Assembly (NCBI RefSeq): GCF_030711405.1
Contig: NZ_JAULSI010000020.1
Location: 1-64,000, forward strand
DNA from: Massilia brevitalea
Lineage (GTDB): Bacteria; Pseudomonadota; Gammaproteobacteria; Burkholderiales; Burkholderiaceae_D
DNA length: 64,000 bases
Direction of reading: 5' to 3'
Part shown: positions 17,574 through 26,576 of the stretch, piece by piece
Position numbering within the stretch: the first letter of the stretch is position 1
Layout of the letters: each line of letters starts with the position of its first letter
Program-made: the position numbers and the translations under genes
The notes under the pieces: generated by a model
Database searches by the model: none
Seen by the model: only the letters and a program-made list of their open reading frames with translations
What the model was told of the DNA's origin: nothing

Positions 17574-18170
17574 TCAGACCCTGGCCAGCGCCAGGATGCG
17601 GTCGAAAGCGTCGCAGGCGCCGGCCTGGGCTTCGGCGATCTCTTCCTCGCTGCGCACTTCGGCGCGCAGCGCGCCCATGAAGGCGCGCCAGCGTGGGCCG
17701 GGGCCTGCTTCGCCCGAACCGCGCAGGTAGCGCAGCGGGTGCGGCGCGAGTTGCTCGGCCAGGCGTTTATACAGCACCGCGCCGCCCAACTGCGAACCTT
17801 CGACCACATAGGCCACGCCCCAGCGCCAGGCGGCGCTGGCCTCTTGCGGCCAGGCCGGCGCCGGCGCAAAATCGGGCGAGCCGAAGCCGGCCAGCGCAGG
17901 CTCGGCCAGGTCGGCTTCGATCAAGGACAGGTGTGGCGCCGCCGGCAAGCCGCTGGCGCCTTGCGGACCATCGTCGAACCCGGCCAGCCAGGTTTCCATC
18001 GGCGCCAGCCAGGCGCGCAGCAGTTGCAGGTGACAGGCATAGTCTGCCAGGGTGGCGTCGGGCTTCGACAGGGGCAGGCCGCTGTCGAGACGTTCGTGGC
18101 GGTCGTTCGTGCCCTGGCGCAGCGCGGCCAGGACGTCGGACTCGCGTGCGGGGTCGTGAGGTCGGTTCAT
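17574..18170 (-). CDS. Biliverdin-producing heme oxygenase (BphO-like)
   Basis: The 198-residue soluble protein has the heme-oxygenase distal-helix signature VVEGSQLGGAVLYKRL (GxxxGG-type) and a probable proximal heme-ligand His in NDRHERLDS (H25). The family opens heme to biliverdin, CO and iron. In many bacteria the gene accompanies a bacteriophytochrome that uses the biliverdin. None lies next to it here, so iron release or a distant phytochrome are both possible. It is adjacent to greB in the same direction. Confidence 0.85.
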   Translation of the reverse strand: MNRPHDPARESDVLAALRQGTNDRHERLDSGLPLSKPDATLADYACHLQLLRAWLAPMETWLAGFDDGPQGASGLPAAPHLSLIEADLAEPALAGFGSPDFAPAPAWPQEASAAWRWGVAYVVEGSQLGGAVLYKRLAEQLAPHPLRYLRGSGEAGPGPRWRAFMGALRAEVRSEEEIAEAQAGACDAFDRILALARV

Positions 18171-18225
18171 GCCCCCATCTTACCAGCCGCTTGCGCGCCC
18201 TGCCGGATCCCGGCGCGGGCGAGGA

Positions 18226-18792
18226 TCAGTCGGCGATCGGTTCCGGATATTCGACGCCGAGGATTTCCAGCTCCTCCACGCCCTGCGGCGTTTGCAGCGT
18301 GACGACATCGCCCTCGCGCGCCTTGGTCAGCGCGCGCGCCACCGGCGACACCCAGCTGATGCGCCCGCGCAGCGGATCGAGTTCGTCGACACCGACGATG
18401 GTGACCGTGTGCTCTTCGCCCGCTGTATTCGAATAGGAAACAGTCGCGCCAAAAAACACCTGATCGTTTCCATAATGGACACTTGGGTCGACCACGAAGG
18501 CCGAGTCCATGCGCTTGGTGAGAAAGCGGATGCGGCGGTCGATTTCGCGCAGGCGGCGCTTGCCGTAGATGTAGTCGCCGTTTTCGGAGCGGTCGCCGTT
18601 CGAGGCGGCCCAGTGCACCACGCGCACCACTTCCGGCCGATCGACGTCGATCAGCTGCAGCAGCTCGTCCTTGATGGCCTTGTAGCCGGCGGGCGTGATG
18701 TAGTTCTTGGCGCCGGGCGGAATCGCCTGCGCCAGCGCGACGGCGTCGTCGTCGTCGTCGTTGTCGTTCTCTTTTACGAATGCCTTATTCAT
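18226..18792 (-). CDS. greB: Transcription elongation factor GreB
   Basis: The 188-residue protein shows the Gre coiled-coil tip and C-domain: YITPAGYKAIKDEL, WAASNGDRSENGDYIYGKRRLREIDRRIRFL (acidic tip DRSENGD), and a C-terminal block near ISWVSPVARAL. The basic KRRLREIDRRIRFLTKRM patch favours GreB over GreA. An acidic run (NDNDDDDDA) after residue 7 is an extra compared with E. coli. It promotes transcript cleavage in backtracked RNA polymerase. Confidence 0.95.
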   Translation of the reverse strand: MNKAFVKENDNDDDDDAVALAQAIPPGAKNYITPAGYKAIKDELLQLIDVDRPEVVRVVHWAASNGDRSENGDYIYGKRRLREIDRRIRFLTKRMDSAFVVDPSVHYGNDQVFFGATVSYSNTAGEEHTVTIVGVDELDPLRGRISWVSPVARALTKAREGDVVTLQTPQGVEELEILGVEYPEPIAD

Positions 18793-18851
18793 AAGCTTAT
18801 TATAAGGATATGGGGCCGGAAGCGCCGCCGGATTGCTTTATTATCCGAAGG

Positions 18852-19490
18852 ATGAAGCCGACGCCTCGCTCTCCTCCTCTCCGCCACCCGCTGCTCGCAC
18901 CGCTGCTGACGCTTGCAGCGCTGCTGCTCGTGCTGGAAGAATGGCTGTGGCGCGTCGGCAGCCGCCTTGCCAGCGGTATTGCCGACTGGCCGCCGCTGGC
19001 CTGGCTGGAGAACGCGGTGCGGCGCCTGCCGCCCTACCCGGCCCTGCTGGTGTTCGCGCTGCCGGGCCTGCTGCTGTTGCCGGTCAAGCTGCTGGCCCTG
19101 CTGGCGATTGCCCACGGCCACCCGATGTGGGGCGTGGCCACCTTTGTCGCGGCCAAGCTGGGCGGCGCGGTGGTGGTGGCGCGCCTGTACGTGCTGACCC
19201 TGCCATCCTTGCTGGCGCTGGTCTGGTTTGCGCGGTGGCACAATCGCTTCATTATGTACAAAGACCATTTGATTGCCCGCCTGCGCGCCAGCCCGACCTA
19301 CGTCCGGGTGCGGCGCAGCGTGTCCGCGCTGAGGAGCGGCCTGCGCCGTCACCTGCGTCATTTGCGCCGCCAGCTGCGTCCGTCGGTGCCCTTCGGCAGC
19401 CGCCACGCCACGCGCAGCGCGCGCGCCTTGCTCCGCTTCGTGTCGCTCTGGCGCCGGCGCCGGCAATCCACCGAATCCAAACGCCCATGA
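18852..19490 (+). CDS. Hypothetical inner-membrane protein with basic C-terminus
   Basis: The 212-residue protein has hydrophobic segments at about 14-30, 60-84 and 88-117, followed by a strongly basic tail (RLRASPTYVRVRRSVSALRS and an R-rich end) predicted to face the cytosol. No family is recognised with certainty. The ATG at 18852 is my choice; an ATG at 18810 would add 14 residues, and neither has an ideal ribosome site. Its stop overlaps the start of the histidine kinase gene by 4 bp (ATGA), so the two are probably made together. Confidence 0.75.
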   Translation: MKPTPRSPPLRHPLLAPLLTLAALLLVLEEWLWRVGSRLASGIADWPPLAWLENAVRRLPPYPALLVFALPGLLLLPVKLLALLAIAHGHPMWGVATFVAAKLGGAVVVARLYVLTLPSLLALVWFARWHNRFIMYKDHLIARLRASPTYVRVRRSVSALRSGLRRHLRHLRRQLRPSVPFGSRHATRSARALLRFVSLWRRRRQSTESKRP

Positions 19491-20959
19491 ACACCCCCGC
19501 TCCCACCCTTGCCGCCCCGATGCAGGCGGCCACGTCCGAAATGTTCCTGATCGACGCCGCCAGCCTGGCCCTGGTCGACGTGAATGGCGCCGCGCGCCAG
19601 AACCTCGGCTATGACAACGACAGCCTGCACGGCGCCAGCGTCGGCCTGGTCGCGCCCGAACTCGACGGCAGCGCCCTGAACGGGCTGCTGGCCGGCCTGG
19701 GCGACGAGATCGGCGAGCAGCGCTGCCTGCGCACCCGCCTGCGCCGCGCCGACGGCAGCCTGTATCCGGCCAAGCTGACCTTCTTGCGCATCCAGCGCGA
19801 CGACCGCGCCCTGCTGCTGGCGATCGGCGACGATTTGTCGCCCGAGCAGGCCGCCGCCACGGCCCTGGCGCAGTCGCAGGCGCGCTTCAACGCCATCGTC
19901 GACCACACGCCGGGCCTGGTCTACCAGTTCGTGCTCGGCGCCGACGGCCGCCACGAGTATCCCTACCTGAGCGAAGGCTGCGCCGCCCTGCTCGGCGTGC
20001 AGCCGGCGGCGCTGCAGGCCGATCCCGATTTGCTCCTGCGCCTGGTCCTGCCGGAAGACCGCAAGGGTTACCTGGAAACGATGGCGGTCTCGAAGATCAG
20101 CCTGTCGGGCTGGAACTGGGAAGGCCGCATCTGGATCGAGGCCTGGAAGGACGTCAAGTGGATCAACCTGCGCGCCACCCCGTATCCGGCGGCGCACGGG
20201 GCCGTGCAGTGGGACGGCATCATGACCAACATCACCGAGAGCAAGAACGAGCAGCTCGACGTACTGCGTTCGCGCGCGCGGCTGGCCGAACTCACCGAGC
20301 ACAGCGAGCAGGTGAAGGAACAGGAACGCGCGCGCATCGCCCGCGAAATCCACGACGACCTGGGCGGCAACCTCAGCGCCATCAAGATGGCCTTGTCGAT
20401 GCTGAGCGCGCGCCTGCCGCAAGACCCGGTGCTGCAGGAAAAGGCCGCCTACCTCGACAGTCTGGTCGACCGCAGCATCGAGGCCGTGCACCGCATCTCG
20501 CTCGATTTGCGGCCGTCCACGCTCGACCTCGGCATCGTCGCCGCCCTGGAATGGCAGGCGCGCGAGTTCGAGAAGACGACCGGCGTCGCCTGCATCTTCC
20601 GCAGCGCCGAGCGCGACATCGAGCTCGACCCGGACCATGCCGCGGCCCTGTTCCGCATCTTCCAGGAAGCGCTGACGAACGTCGCCAAGCATGCCGGCGC
20701 CAGCCGGGTGACGGTGACGCTGCGCCGTCAGCGCCAGCACCTGACGCTCGTCATTGCGGACAACGGGCGCGGCATGCTGCCGGCCGACCGCCTCAAGCCG
20801 CAATCCTTCGGCCTGCGCGGCATGAGCGAGCGGGCGCGGGCGCTGGGCGGCACCTTGAGCTTGTCGGCGGCGCCTGGAGGTGGCACGATGGTGACCATCA
20901 AGATCAGGCTGACACTGGCGCCGCCGCGAGATGTGAACGAAAGCAACACGCAACAATGA
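19487..20959 (+). CDS. Soluble PAS-domain histidine kinase, NarX/NreB type
   Basis: The 490-residue protein has no membrane segment. Two PAS-like domains (about 15-115 and 130-253) lead to a HisKA_3 dimerisation box, ERARIAREIHDDLGGNLSAI, with phospho-acceptor H289. A GHKL ATPase domain follows (ADNGRGM, then FGLRGMSERARALGG). It should sense a cytosolic signal and phosphorylate the regulator encoded directly downstream, whose ATG overlaps its stop (ATGA). The PAS ligand is not evident. The real start is the ATG at 19487; the open frame extends upstream through the previous gene only by chance. Confidence 0.93.
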   Translation: MNTPAPTLAAPMQAATSEMFLIDAASLALVDVNGAARQNLGYDNDSLHGASVGLVAPELDGSALNGLLAGLGDEIGEQRCLRTRLRRADGSLYPAKLTFLRIQRDDRALLLAIGDDLSPEQAAATALAQSQARFNAIVDHTPGLVYQFVLGADGRHEYPYLSEGCAALLGVQPAALQADPDLLLRLVLPEDRKGYLETMAVSKISLSGWNWEGRIWIEAWKDVKWINLRATPYPAAHGAVQWDGIMTNITESKNEQLDVLRSRARLAELTEHSEQVKEQERARIAREIHDDLGGNLSAIKMALSMLSARLPQDPVLQEKAAYLDSLVDRSIEAVHRISLDLRPSTLDLGIVAALEWQAREFEKTTGVACIFRSAERDIELDPDHAAALFRIFQEALTNVAKHAGASRVTVTLRRQRQHLTLVIADNGRGMLPADRLKPQSFGLRGMSERARALGGTLSLSAAPGGGTMVTIKIRLTLAPPRDVNESNTQQ

Positions 20960-21603
20960 CCGAAAAAGCAACTATCCGTGTCTTCATCGCCGACGACCAT
21001 GCCATCGTGCGCGAAGGCCTGAAGCAGATCCTGGCCGAGCAGCGCGACATCGTCGTGGCCGGCGAAGCCGAGAACGGGCTTGATGCCGTCAAGCTGTTCC
21101 GCCGCGCCAAGCCGCACGTGATGCTGCTCGACATCTCCCTGCCCGACCGCAACGGCATCGAGGTGCTGAAGCAGATCAAGGACGACAAACCGGAGCTGGC
21201 GGTGCTGATGCTGTCGATGCACCGCGAAGACCAGTATGCGATCCGCGCGCTGAAGGCGGGCGCCGCGGGTTACCTCACCAAGCAGAGCGCGCCGCGCGAG
21301 CTGGTGCAGGCGATCCGCCAGGTGGCGGGCGGCCAGAAGTACGTCAGCGCGGCCCTGGCCCAGGCGCTGGCGAACAGCGTCGGCAGCGACCATGAGGCGC
21401 CGGTGCACGACAGTTTGTCGGACCGCGAATTCCAGACCCTGACCATGATCGCCTCGGGCAAGACGGTGAGCGAGATCGCGCGCGAACTGTCGCTGTCGGT
21501 GAAAACCATCAGCGAATACCGCGCGCGCCTGTTGTCGAAGATGAACCTGAAAACCAGTGCGGAACTGACCACCTACGCGATCCGGAACCAGCTTGTGGAA
21601 TAA
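20956..21603 (+). CDS. LuxR/NarL-family response regulator
   Basis: The 215-residue regulator has a receiver domain (IADDHAIVREGLKQIL, phosphorylation site D59 in MLLDISLPDRNG, conserved Lys in YLTKQSAP) and a C-terminal LuxR helix-turn-helix (LSDREFQTLTMIASGKTVSEIARELSLSVKTISEYR). It is translationally coupled to the histidine kinase and is its likely partner. The DNA targets are unknown. The diguanylate cyclase gene follows after 106 bp. Confidence 0.95.
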   Translation: MTEKATIRVFIADDHAIVREGLKQILAEQRDIVVAGEAENGLDAVKLFRRAKPHVMLLDISLPDRNGIEVLKQIKDDKPELAVLMLSMHREDQYAIRALKAGAAGYLTKQSAPRELVQAIRQVAGGQKYVSAALAQALANSVGSDHEAPVHDSLSDREFQTLTMIASGKTVSEIARELSLSVKTISEYRARLLSKMNLKTSAELTTYAIRNQLVE

Positions 21604-21709
21604 AGGGAACATTAGCGTCAAGTAAGAGGTCTTTTGCCCTCTATTTGCGTAATGACGTAAGGAAAAACTGCTTATCATTACGCCAAACTTAAAATACTTG
21701 CGCTGTAAC

Positions 21710-23350
21710 ATGTCCAATCCGTCCACCCCGCTTGTCCAGAGTCCTGTCGAGATCGCCCGCGAGGCCTTCCGCCGCCTCGCCACCCGCCGCATCGCGCCCA
21801 CCCCCGAGGCCTATGCCGAGATCTACAACGAGATCGCCGGGCTGCCGAAACCGGCTGCGGTATCTGCCCAAGCGGCGCCCCAGGCCCCGGCCCAGGCGGC
21901 CGTCCCGGCGCCGGTCCAGGCAAGCCGCCAGGCCATCCCGCTGACCGGCCCCGCGCCCGAGGAAGTGCTGGCCGGGTTCGCCACCCAGATTACCGATACG
22001 CCGGGCGAACTGGCCGAATACGGCCGCCGCCTGAACCACGCCGTGAAAGGACGCGATTGGGAAGCCTATGCGCGCGCCCTGTCCCAGCTGGTCGAAAAGC
22101 ACCTGCGGCGCGGCATTCCGCCCGGCGTCACCTATGGCATGGAAAGCCGCGACACGGTCCTGCTGCGCGAACTGCTGAGCCGGACGCTGGCTTTTGCCCT
22201 GGCTTCGCTGCTGCCGGCGAAGTCGGCCCTGGCCACCGAGGCCGAGTCGCTCGGCGCGGCAGTCAAGATCGCGCACAGCGAAGCGGCGCTGCAGGAAATC
22301 GCGGCGCGCCTGAAGGAACTCTGCTTCCAGATCGAACTGCACAGCGGCGACTCGGGCGAGCAGCAGGAACTGCTGCTGCGCCTGTTCAAGCTGCTGCTGG
22401 AAAACGTCAGCGAACTGCTGGACGACGACAGCTGGATGCGCGGCCAGATCGCCGCCGTGCAGGACCTGATCGCCGGCCCGATCGACGCCCGCGCGCTGGA
22501 AGACGCCACACGCAGCCTGAAGGACGTGATCTACAAGCAGGGCCAGTTGAAGCACGGCCTGGCGGACGTGAAGTCGACCGTCAAGAACATGATGATGACC
22601 TTCATCGACCGCCTCGGCTCGGTGGCGGCCTCGACCGGCGACTTCAGCGACAAGCTCGGTGGATTTTCCGAGCGCATCCGCCACGCCGGCGACATTGGCG
22701 AGCTGAACGAGGTGCTCGACGAGGTGCTGCGCGAAACCCGGCAAGCCCAGGCCGAGGCCCTGGCCTCGCGCGACCGCATGCTGGCCGCGCACCAGGAAGT
22801 GCAGGAAGCCGAAGTCCGCATCAAGGAACTCGAAGCCAGGCTCCAGCACCTGAGCGAACTGGTGCGCGAAGACCAGCTCACCGGCACCCTGAACCGGCGC
22901 GGCCTGGACGACGTGTTCGAGCGCGAAAGCGCGCGCGCCGACCGCCGCGGCTCACCGCTGTGCGTGGCCCTGCTCGACCTCGACAACTTCAAGAAGCTGA
23001 ACGATACCTACGGCCACCTGGCCGGCGACAACGCCCTGCGCCACCTGGCGAGGGTCGTGAAAGGCACGCTGCGCTCGATCGACGTGATCGCCCGTTTCGG
23101 CGGCGAGGAATTCATGATCCTGATGACCGACACCACGGTGGAATCAGCCGTGCAGACCATGGTGCGCCTGCAGCGCGAGCTGACCAAGCACTTCTTCCTG
23201 CACGATAACGAGAAGCTGCTGATTACCTTTTCGGCCGGCGTGGCCCTGCGCCTGCCGAACGAAGACCAGGCGACCTTGCTGGCGCGGGTGGACAAGGCGA
23301 TGTACCAGGCCAAGCAGAGCGGGAAGAACCGGGTGGTGGTGGCGGACTGA
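21710..23350 (+). CDS. Diguanylate cyclase (GGDEF) with N-terminal sensory and coiled-coil region
   Basis: The 546-residue cytosolic protein ends in a GGDEF domain with an intact active site GGEEF (464-468). The inhibitory RxxD site (RSID, R455-D458) lies exactly five residues before it, so c-di-GMP feedback is expected. An N-terminal helical region of about 300 residues is of no clear family, and a coiled coil (about 340-385, rich in EAEVRIKELEARLQ) precedes the catalytic domain. The ATG at 21710 (MSNPST) is the likely start. It should make c-di-GMP, which suits the YcgR-type receptors encoded downstream. Confidence 0.9.
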   Translation: MSNPSTPLVQSPVEIAREAFRRLATRRIAPTPEAYAEIYNEIAGLPKPAAVSAQAAPQAPAQAAVPAPVQASRQAIPLTGPAPEEVLAGFATQITDTPGELAEYGRRLNHAVKGRDWEAYARALSQLVEKHLRRGIPPGVTYGMESRDTVLLRELLSRTLAFALASLLPAKSALATEAESLGAAVKIAHSEAALQEIAARLKELCFQIELHSGDSGEQQELLLRLFKLLLENVSELLDDDSWMRGQIAAVQDLIAGPIDARALEDATRSLKDVIYKQGQLKHGLADVKSTVKNMMMTFIDRLGSVAASTGDFSDKLGGFSERIRHAGDIGELNEVLDEVLRETRQAQAEALASRDRMLAAHQEVQEAEVRIKELEARLQHLSELVREDQLTGTLNRRGLDDVFERESARADRRGSPLCVALLDLDNFKKLNDTYGHLAGDNALRHLARVVKGTLRSIDVIARFGGEEFMILMTDTTVESAVQTMVRLQRELTKHFFLHDNEKLLITFSAGVALRLPNEDQATLLARVDKAMYQAKQSGKNRVVVAD

Positions 23351-23371
23351 GCCAGCCGCCCGGCGGCCTGG

Positions 23372-24412
23372 TCAGGCTTCGGACAGTGCGCGGTAATGGG
23401 CCGCGCGCCCGGCATCGCCGCGGCTCTCGTACAGCAGCGCCAGGTTGTGGGCGGCCAACACGCCACCACGGCCGCTGACCGCGCCCTCCATGTCGGGCTG
23501 CTCGCCCAGTTCCAGGCACGTCAGCCAGCTGGCCTCGATCATCGGCAACAGCTCGTCGGCCCGCTCGGGCTGGCAATGGGCGAGGTCGAGCAACAAGTCC
23601 CCCAGGACAAAGTGGTAGTCCGGCGAATCGTGCCAGTTTGCCATTTCAAGCTCGGCCAACTGGACCGCCAATGCATGTTCTTTCCCCATCTTCAAGGAAA
23701 ACAGCGCCCGCACCACCAGGTCATGGCGCCAGGCGTCGCCCGGCTGCGCCAGCTCCAGCGCACGCAGGTAGTGGCCGGCGGCGGCGCCATACGCGCCGCG
23801 TGCCTCGTCGAGCTTGCCGGCCTGGTAGAGCAGGCCGGCATCGTCGGGGGCGGCCGCCAGCGCCGCGGCCACCAGCTGCGCGCGCTGCGCATTCCTGGCG
23901 GCGCGTCCGGCCTGGCGCATGCCGTCGTTGTGGATCGGCAGCGCGATGCGCTGGCGCGGCAAGGCGCTTACCGGCGCCTCGTTCACCGTGCCGGCATAGC
24001 GCACGTCGCCGGGCAGCAGGCGCGCACGCCACGTGGTCGCGGCCAGCGTGCGCCCCGCCAGGTCGAAGGCCAGGCGCACCGGCAGCAAGCCGATCAGCGG
24101 CTCGCCGGCGCAGGCCTGGGCCAGCAGGCGCGCGCCGCCGGCATCGGCGGCCAGCCACTCGTCGGCGTCCAGTACCAGGTTCCAGCGCGCACCCGACAGG
24201 GCCAGCGCCGCATTGCGGGCGGCGGCGAAATCGCCGGTCCAGGTGAATTGCTCCACCCGCGCGCCGTGTTCGGCGGCGATGCGCGCGGTGGCGTCGGCGG
24301 AACCGGTATCGAGCACGATCATCGTGTCGACGACAGGTCGCGCCGACTCCAGGCAACGCGCAATATGCCGGGCCTCGTCGCGCGCGATCACTACCAATGC
24401 CAGTTGCCCCAT
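23372..24412 (-). CDS. Family 2 glycosyltransferase with TPR-like C-terminus
   Basis: The 346-residue protein begins with the GT-A fold of family 2: LALVVIARDEARHIARCL, VLDTGSADAT and LDADEWL (the DxD motif). The C-terminal half consists of helical repeats resembling TPRs (GLLYQAGKLDEARGAYGAA). The position next to fliC is suggestive, because flagellin glycosyltransferases often lie there and TPR-bearing ones are known. It could equally act on envelope polysaccharide. It is convergent with the diguanylate cyclase gene and divergent from fliC. Confidence 0.85.
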   Translation of the reverse strand: MGQLALVVIARDEARHIARCLESARPVVDTMIVLDTGSADATARIAAEHGARVEQFTWTGDFAAARNAALALSGARWNLVLDADEWLAADAGGARLLAQACAGEPLIGLLPVRLAFDLAGRTLAATTWRARLLPGDVRYAGTVNEAPVSALPRQRIALPIHNDGMRQAGRAARNAQRAQLVAAALAAAPDDAGLLYQAGKLDEARGAYGAAAGHYLRALELAQPGDAWRHDLVVRALFSLKMGKEHALAVQLAELEMANWHDSPDYHFVLGDLLLDLAHCQPERADELLPMIEASWLTCLELGEQPDMEGAVSGRGGVLAAHNLALLYESRGDAGRAAHYRALSEA

Positions 24413-24544
24413 GTCTCTGCTCCCTCAGGTTGGAATCTTGTCTTGCTGCTCTGAATAATTATACGTCCGGGCCCGGCGCGGCGGCCTTTTTGCGGGCCGG
24501 CCGGGGCGCCGCGAAAAAAATTTGAAAAAAGTTCGTTCTGGGTA

Positions 24545-24571
24545 TCAACTTTTTCGAATCCCTTCCGTTAC
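24545..24571 (+). promoter_or_regulatory. Sigma-28 (FliA) promoter of fliC
   Basis: TCAACTTT, an 11-nt spacer, then TCCGTTAC. It fits the FliA consensus TAAAGTTT-N11-GCCGATAA and, better, the local form GCCGTTA seen before flgM and fliS2. It gives a 5' leader of about 90 nt ahead of fliC. A GC-rich imperfect palindrome and an A-rich stretch (about 24467-24530) lie just upstream. Confidence 0.6.
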
Positions 24572-24667
24572 CTGATTCAACTGCAGTGAGATTGTCATTC
24601 AAAAGCGTGGCAGCCCAGCAGAAGTGGCAAGTTGCCCCCCCTCGAAAACAGAGTTTGGAGAAATAAC

Positions 24668-26500
24668 ATGGCAAGCATGATCAACACCAACATTTCGTCG
24701 TTGAACGCACAGCGTAACCTGTCGACGTCGAAAACCTCGCTGGAAACCTCGCTGCAGCGCCTGTCGACCGGCCTGCGCATCAACAGCGCCAAGGACGATG
24801 CCGCCGGCATGGCGATCTCGACCCGCATGACCTCGCAGATCAACGGCCTGAACCAGGCAACCCGCAACGCCAACGACGGCATCTCGCTGACCCAGACCGC
24901 CGAAGCCGGCATGGCCTCGGCCACCGACCTGCTGCAGCGCATGCGTGACCTGGCCGTGCAATCCTCGAACGGTTCGAACTCGGACACCGACCGCGCCGCG
25001 ATCCAGACCGAAGTCGGCCAGCTGAAGGAAGAAATCGACCGCGTGGCGAAATCGACCAACTTCAACGGCCTGAACCTGCTCGACGGTTCGTTCAGCGCGC
25101 AAAGCTTCCAGGTCGGCGCCAACAACAGCAGCAACGACCGCATCCAGATCAAGGAAATCGCCAACCTGCAGACCACCAAGCTCGGCAGCGGCACCACCGG
25201 TTCGTCCTCGCTGACCTCGGGCCTGACCACCAAGGCCCTGGCCGCCGGCGACCTGACCCTGAACGGCACCCAGATCGGCGCCTCGACCGCCGGCGCCCAG
25301 GCCGGCCAGTCCTCGAGCAGCGCGTACGCAGTGGCCCAGGCCATCAATGCCGCAGCCGGCCAGTCGGGCGTGACCGCGACCGCGAATGCGACGGTGGCGA
25401 CTTCGATCACACACACTGGCGCGGCGGCAAAAGATGAGACCGAGGCAGCCAAGAAAGTTGCAGCAAATACGTTCTCGATCAATGGCGTCAACATCGGCGA
25501 GATCGAAGGCGGCAAGGTATTCGGCGGCACCACCAATCCGCCGACTGCCGGTGGCTCGAGTGCAGTCTTTGACAAAGGCACCAAGGTAGCTGACGCAATC
25601 AACAAAGTCAAAGATCAAACCGGTGTGATGGCAACCGTCGATGACGCGGGCAAGGTCATGCTGACCTCGACCAACGGCAAGGACATCGAACTGAAGATGG
25701 TCGACACCGCCACGGGTGCTGCAGCTAGCCTTCTGGACAGCACCGGCCTGGCCCCAACTAATGCTGCAGCCGACAGTTCCGACGGCACCGCGCCGACCGC
25801 GGGCGCCTATGCCGCCGGCGCCTTCAAGATCAACGGCGTCGAAGTCGGCGCCATCGCCGACGGCGGCACCGCATCCGGCCAGGGCGCGAACACCGCTGCC
25901 GCCATCAATGCGGTCAGCGACAAGACCGGCGTGACGGCGAAGGCCGATTCGGTCACCGGCAAGATCACGCTGAGCGCCGCCGACGGCCGCGACATCAAGC
26001 TGGAAGACGGCGGCACCGCAGGCCGGGCCCTTGCCGCAACCGGCATCGCCCCCGACACCTTCACTGGTACGGTCACCCTGAGCAGCTCGAACGTCAACGG
26101 CATCGTGGTCGGCGGCAAGAACAATGCAAGCGCCGGCCTGAAAGCCTACACCGGCCTGAAAGCCGCCGACACCAAGTCGACCGGCACCATCAGCTCGGTC
26201 GACGTCAGCACCGCCACCGGCGCGCAGGCGGCGATCGACACGATCGACAAGGCGCTGTCGTCGGTGAACACCTCACGCGCCAACATGGGTGCTTACCAGA
26301 ACCGCTTCAGCGCCGTCGTGTCGAACCTGCAGTCGTCGTCGGAAAGCCTGTCGTCCTCGCGCAGCCGCATCCAGGATGCCGACTTCGCGGCTGAAACGGC
26401 GTCGATGACGCGCGGCCAGATCCTGCAACAGGCAGGTACCGCGATGCTGGCCCAGGCCAACTCGCTGCCGAACGGCGTGCTGTCCCTGCTGCGTGGCTAA
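24668..26500 (+). CDS. fliC: Flagellin
   Basis: The 610-residue filament protein starts [18 protein letters not shown] behind GGAGAAATAAC. The conserved D0/D1 parts are residues 1-170 and about 505-610, ending [11 protein letters not shown]. The variable middle contains three related modules built on an ING or LNG strand and an AxAIN...TGV motif (about 196-240, 268-345 and 385-446), similar to the flagellin hook IN motif. The middle module uses clearly different codons (more A/T-ending) from the flanks. Length is above the 490-500 residues of many flagellins because of these modules. A FliA promoter and a downstream terminator frame the gene. Confidence 0.97.
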   Translation: MASMINTNISSLNAQRNLSTSKTSLETSLQRLSTGLRINSAKDDAAGMAISTRMTSQINGLNQATRNANDGISLTQTAEAGMASATDLLQRMRDLAVQSSNGSNSDTDRAAIQTEVGQLKEEIDRVAKSTNFNGLNLLDGSFSAQSFQVGANNSSNDRIQIKEIANLQTTKLGSGTTGSSSLTSGLTTKALAAGDLTLNGTQIGASTAGAQAGQSSSSAYAVAQAINAAAGQSGVTATANATVATSITHTGAAAKDETEAAKKVAANTFSINGVNIGEIEGGKVFGGTTNPPTAGGSSAVFDKGTKVADAINKVKDQTGVMATVDDAGKVMLTSTNGKDIELKMVDTATGAAASLLDSTGLAPTNAAADSSDGTAPTAGAYAAGAFKINGVEVGAIADGGTASGQGANTAAAINAVSDKTGVTAKADSVTGKITLSAADGRDIKLEDGGTAGRALAATGIAPDTFTGTVTLSSSNVNGIVVGGKNNASAGLKAYTGLKAADTKSTGTISSVDVSTATGAQAAIDTIDKALSSVNTSRANMGAYQNRFSAVVSNLQSSSESLSSSRSRIQDADFAAETASMTRGQILQQAGTAMLAQANSLPNGVLSLLRG

Positions 26501-26523
26501 TCGCCTCACATCCGACTGATGCA

Positions 26524-26559
26524 ACAAAGGCGCGCTCCCGGCAGGCAGCGCGCCTTTGT
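26524..26559 (+). terminator. Intrinsic terminator after fliC
   Basis: ACAAAGGCGCGCT (26524-26536) pairs perfectly with AGCGCGCCTTTGT (26547-26559) around a 10-nt loop. It lies 24 bp after the fliC stop and 17 bp before the flaG start. It would limit read-through from the highly expressed fliC into flaG. Confidence 0.75.
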
Positions 26560-26576
26560 CACGAAATGGATCCACC

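Noticed and set aside
18833..19486. Apparent long N-terminal extension of the PAS histidine kinase
   Set aside because: The upstream part is out of frame with the membrane-protein gene occupying the same DNA, and the ATG at 19487 overlaps that gene's stop in the usual coupled manner.
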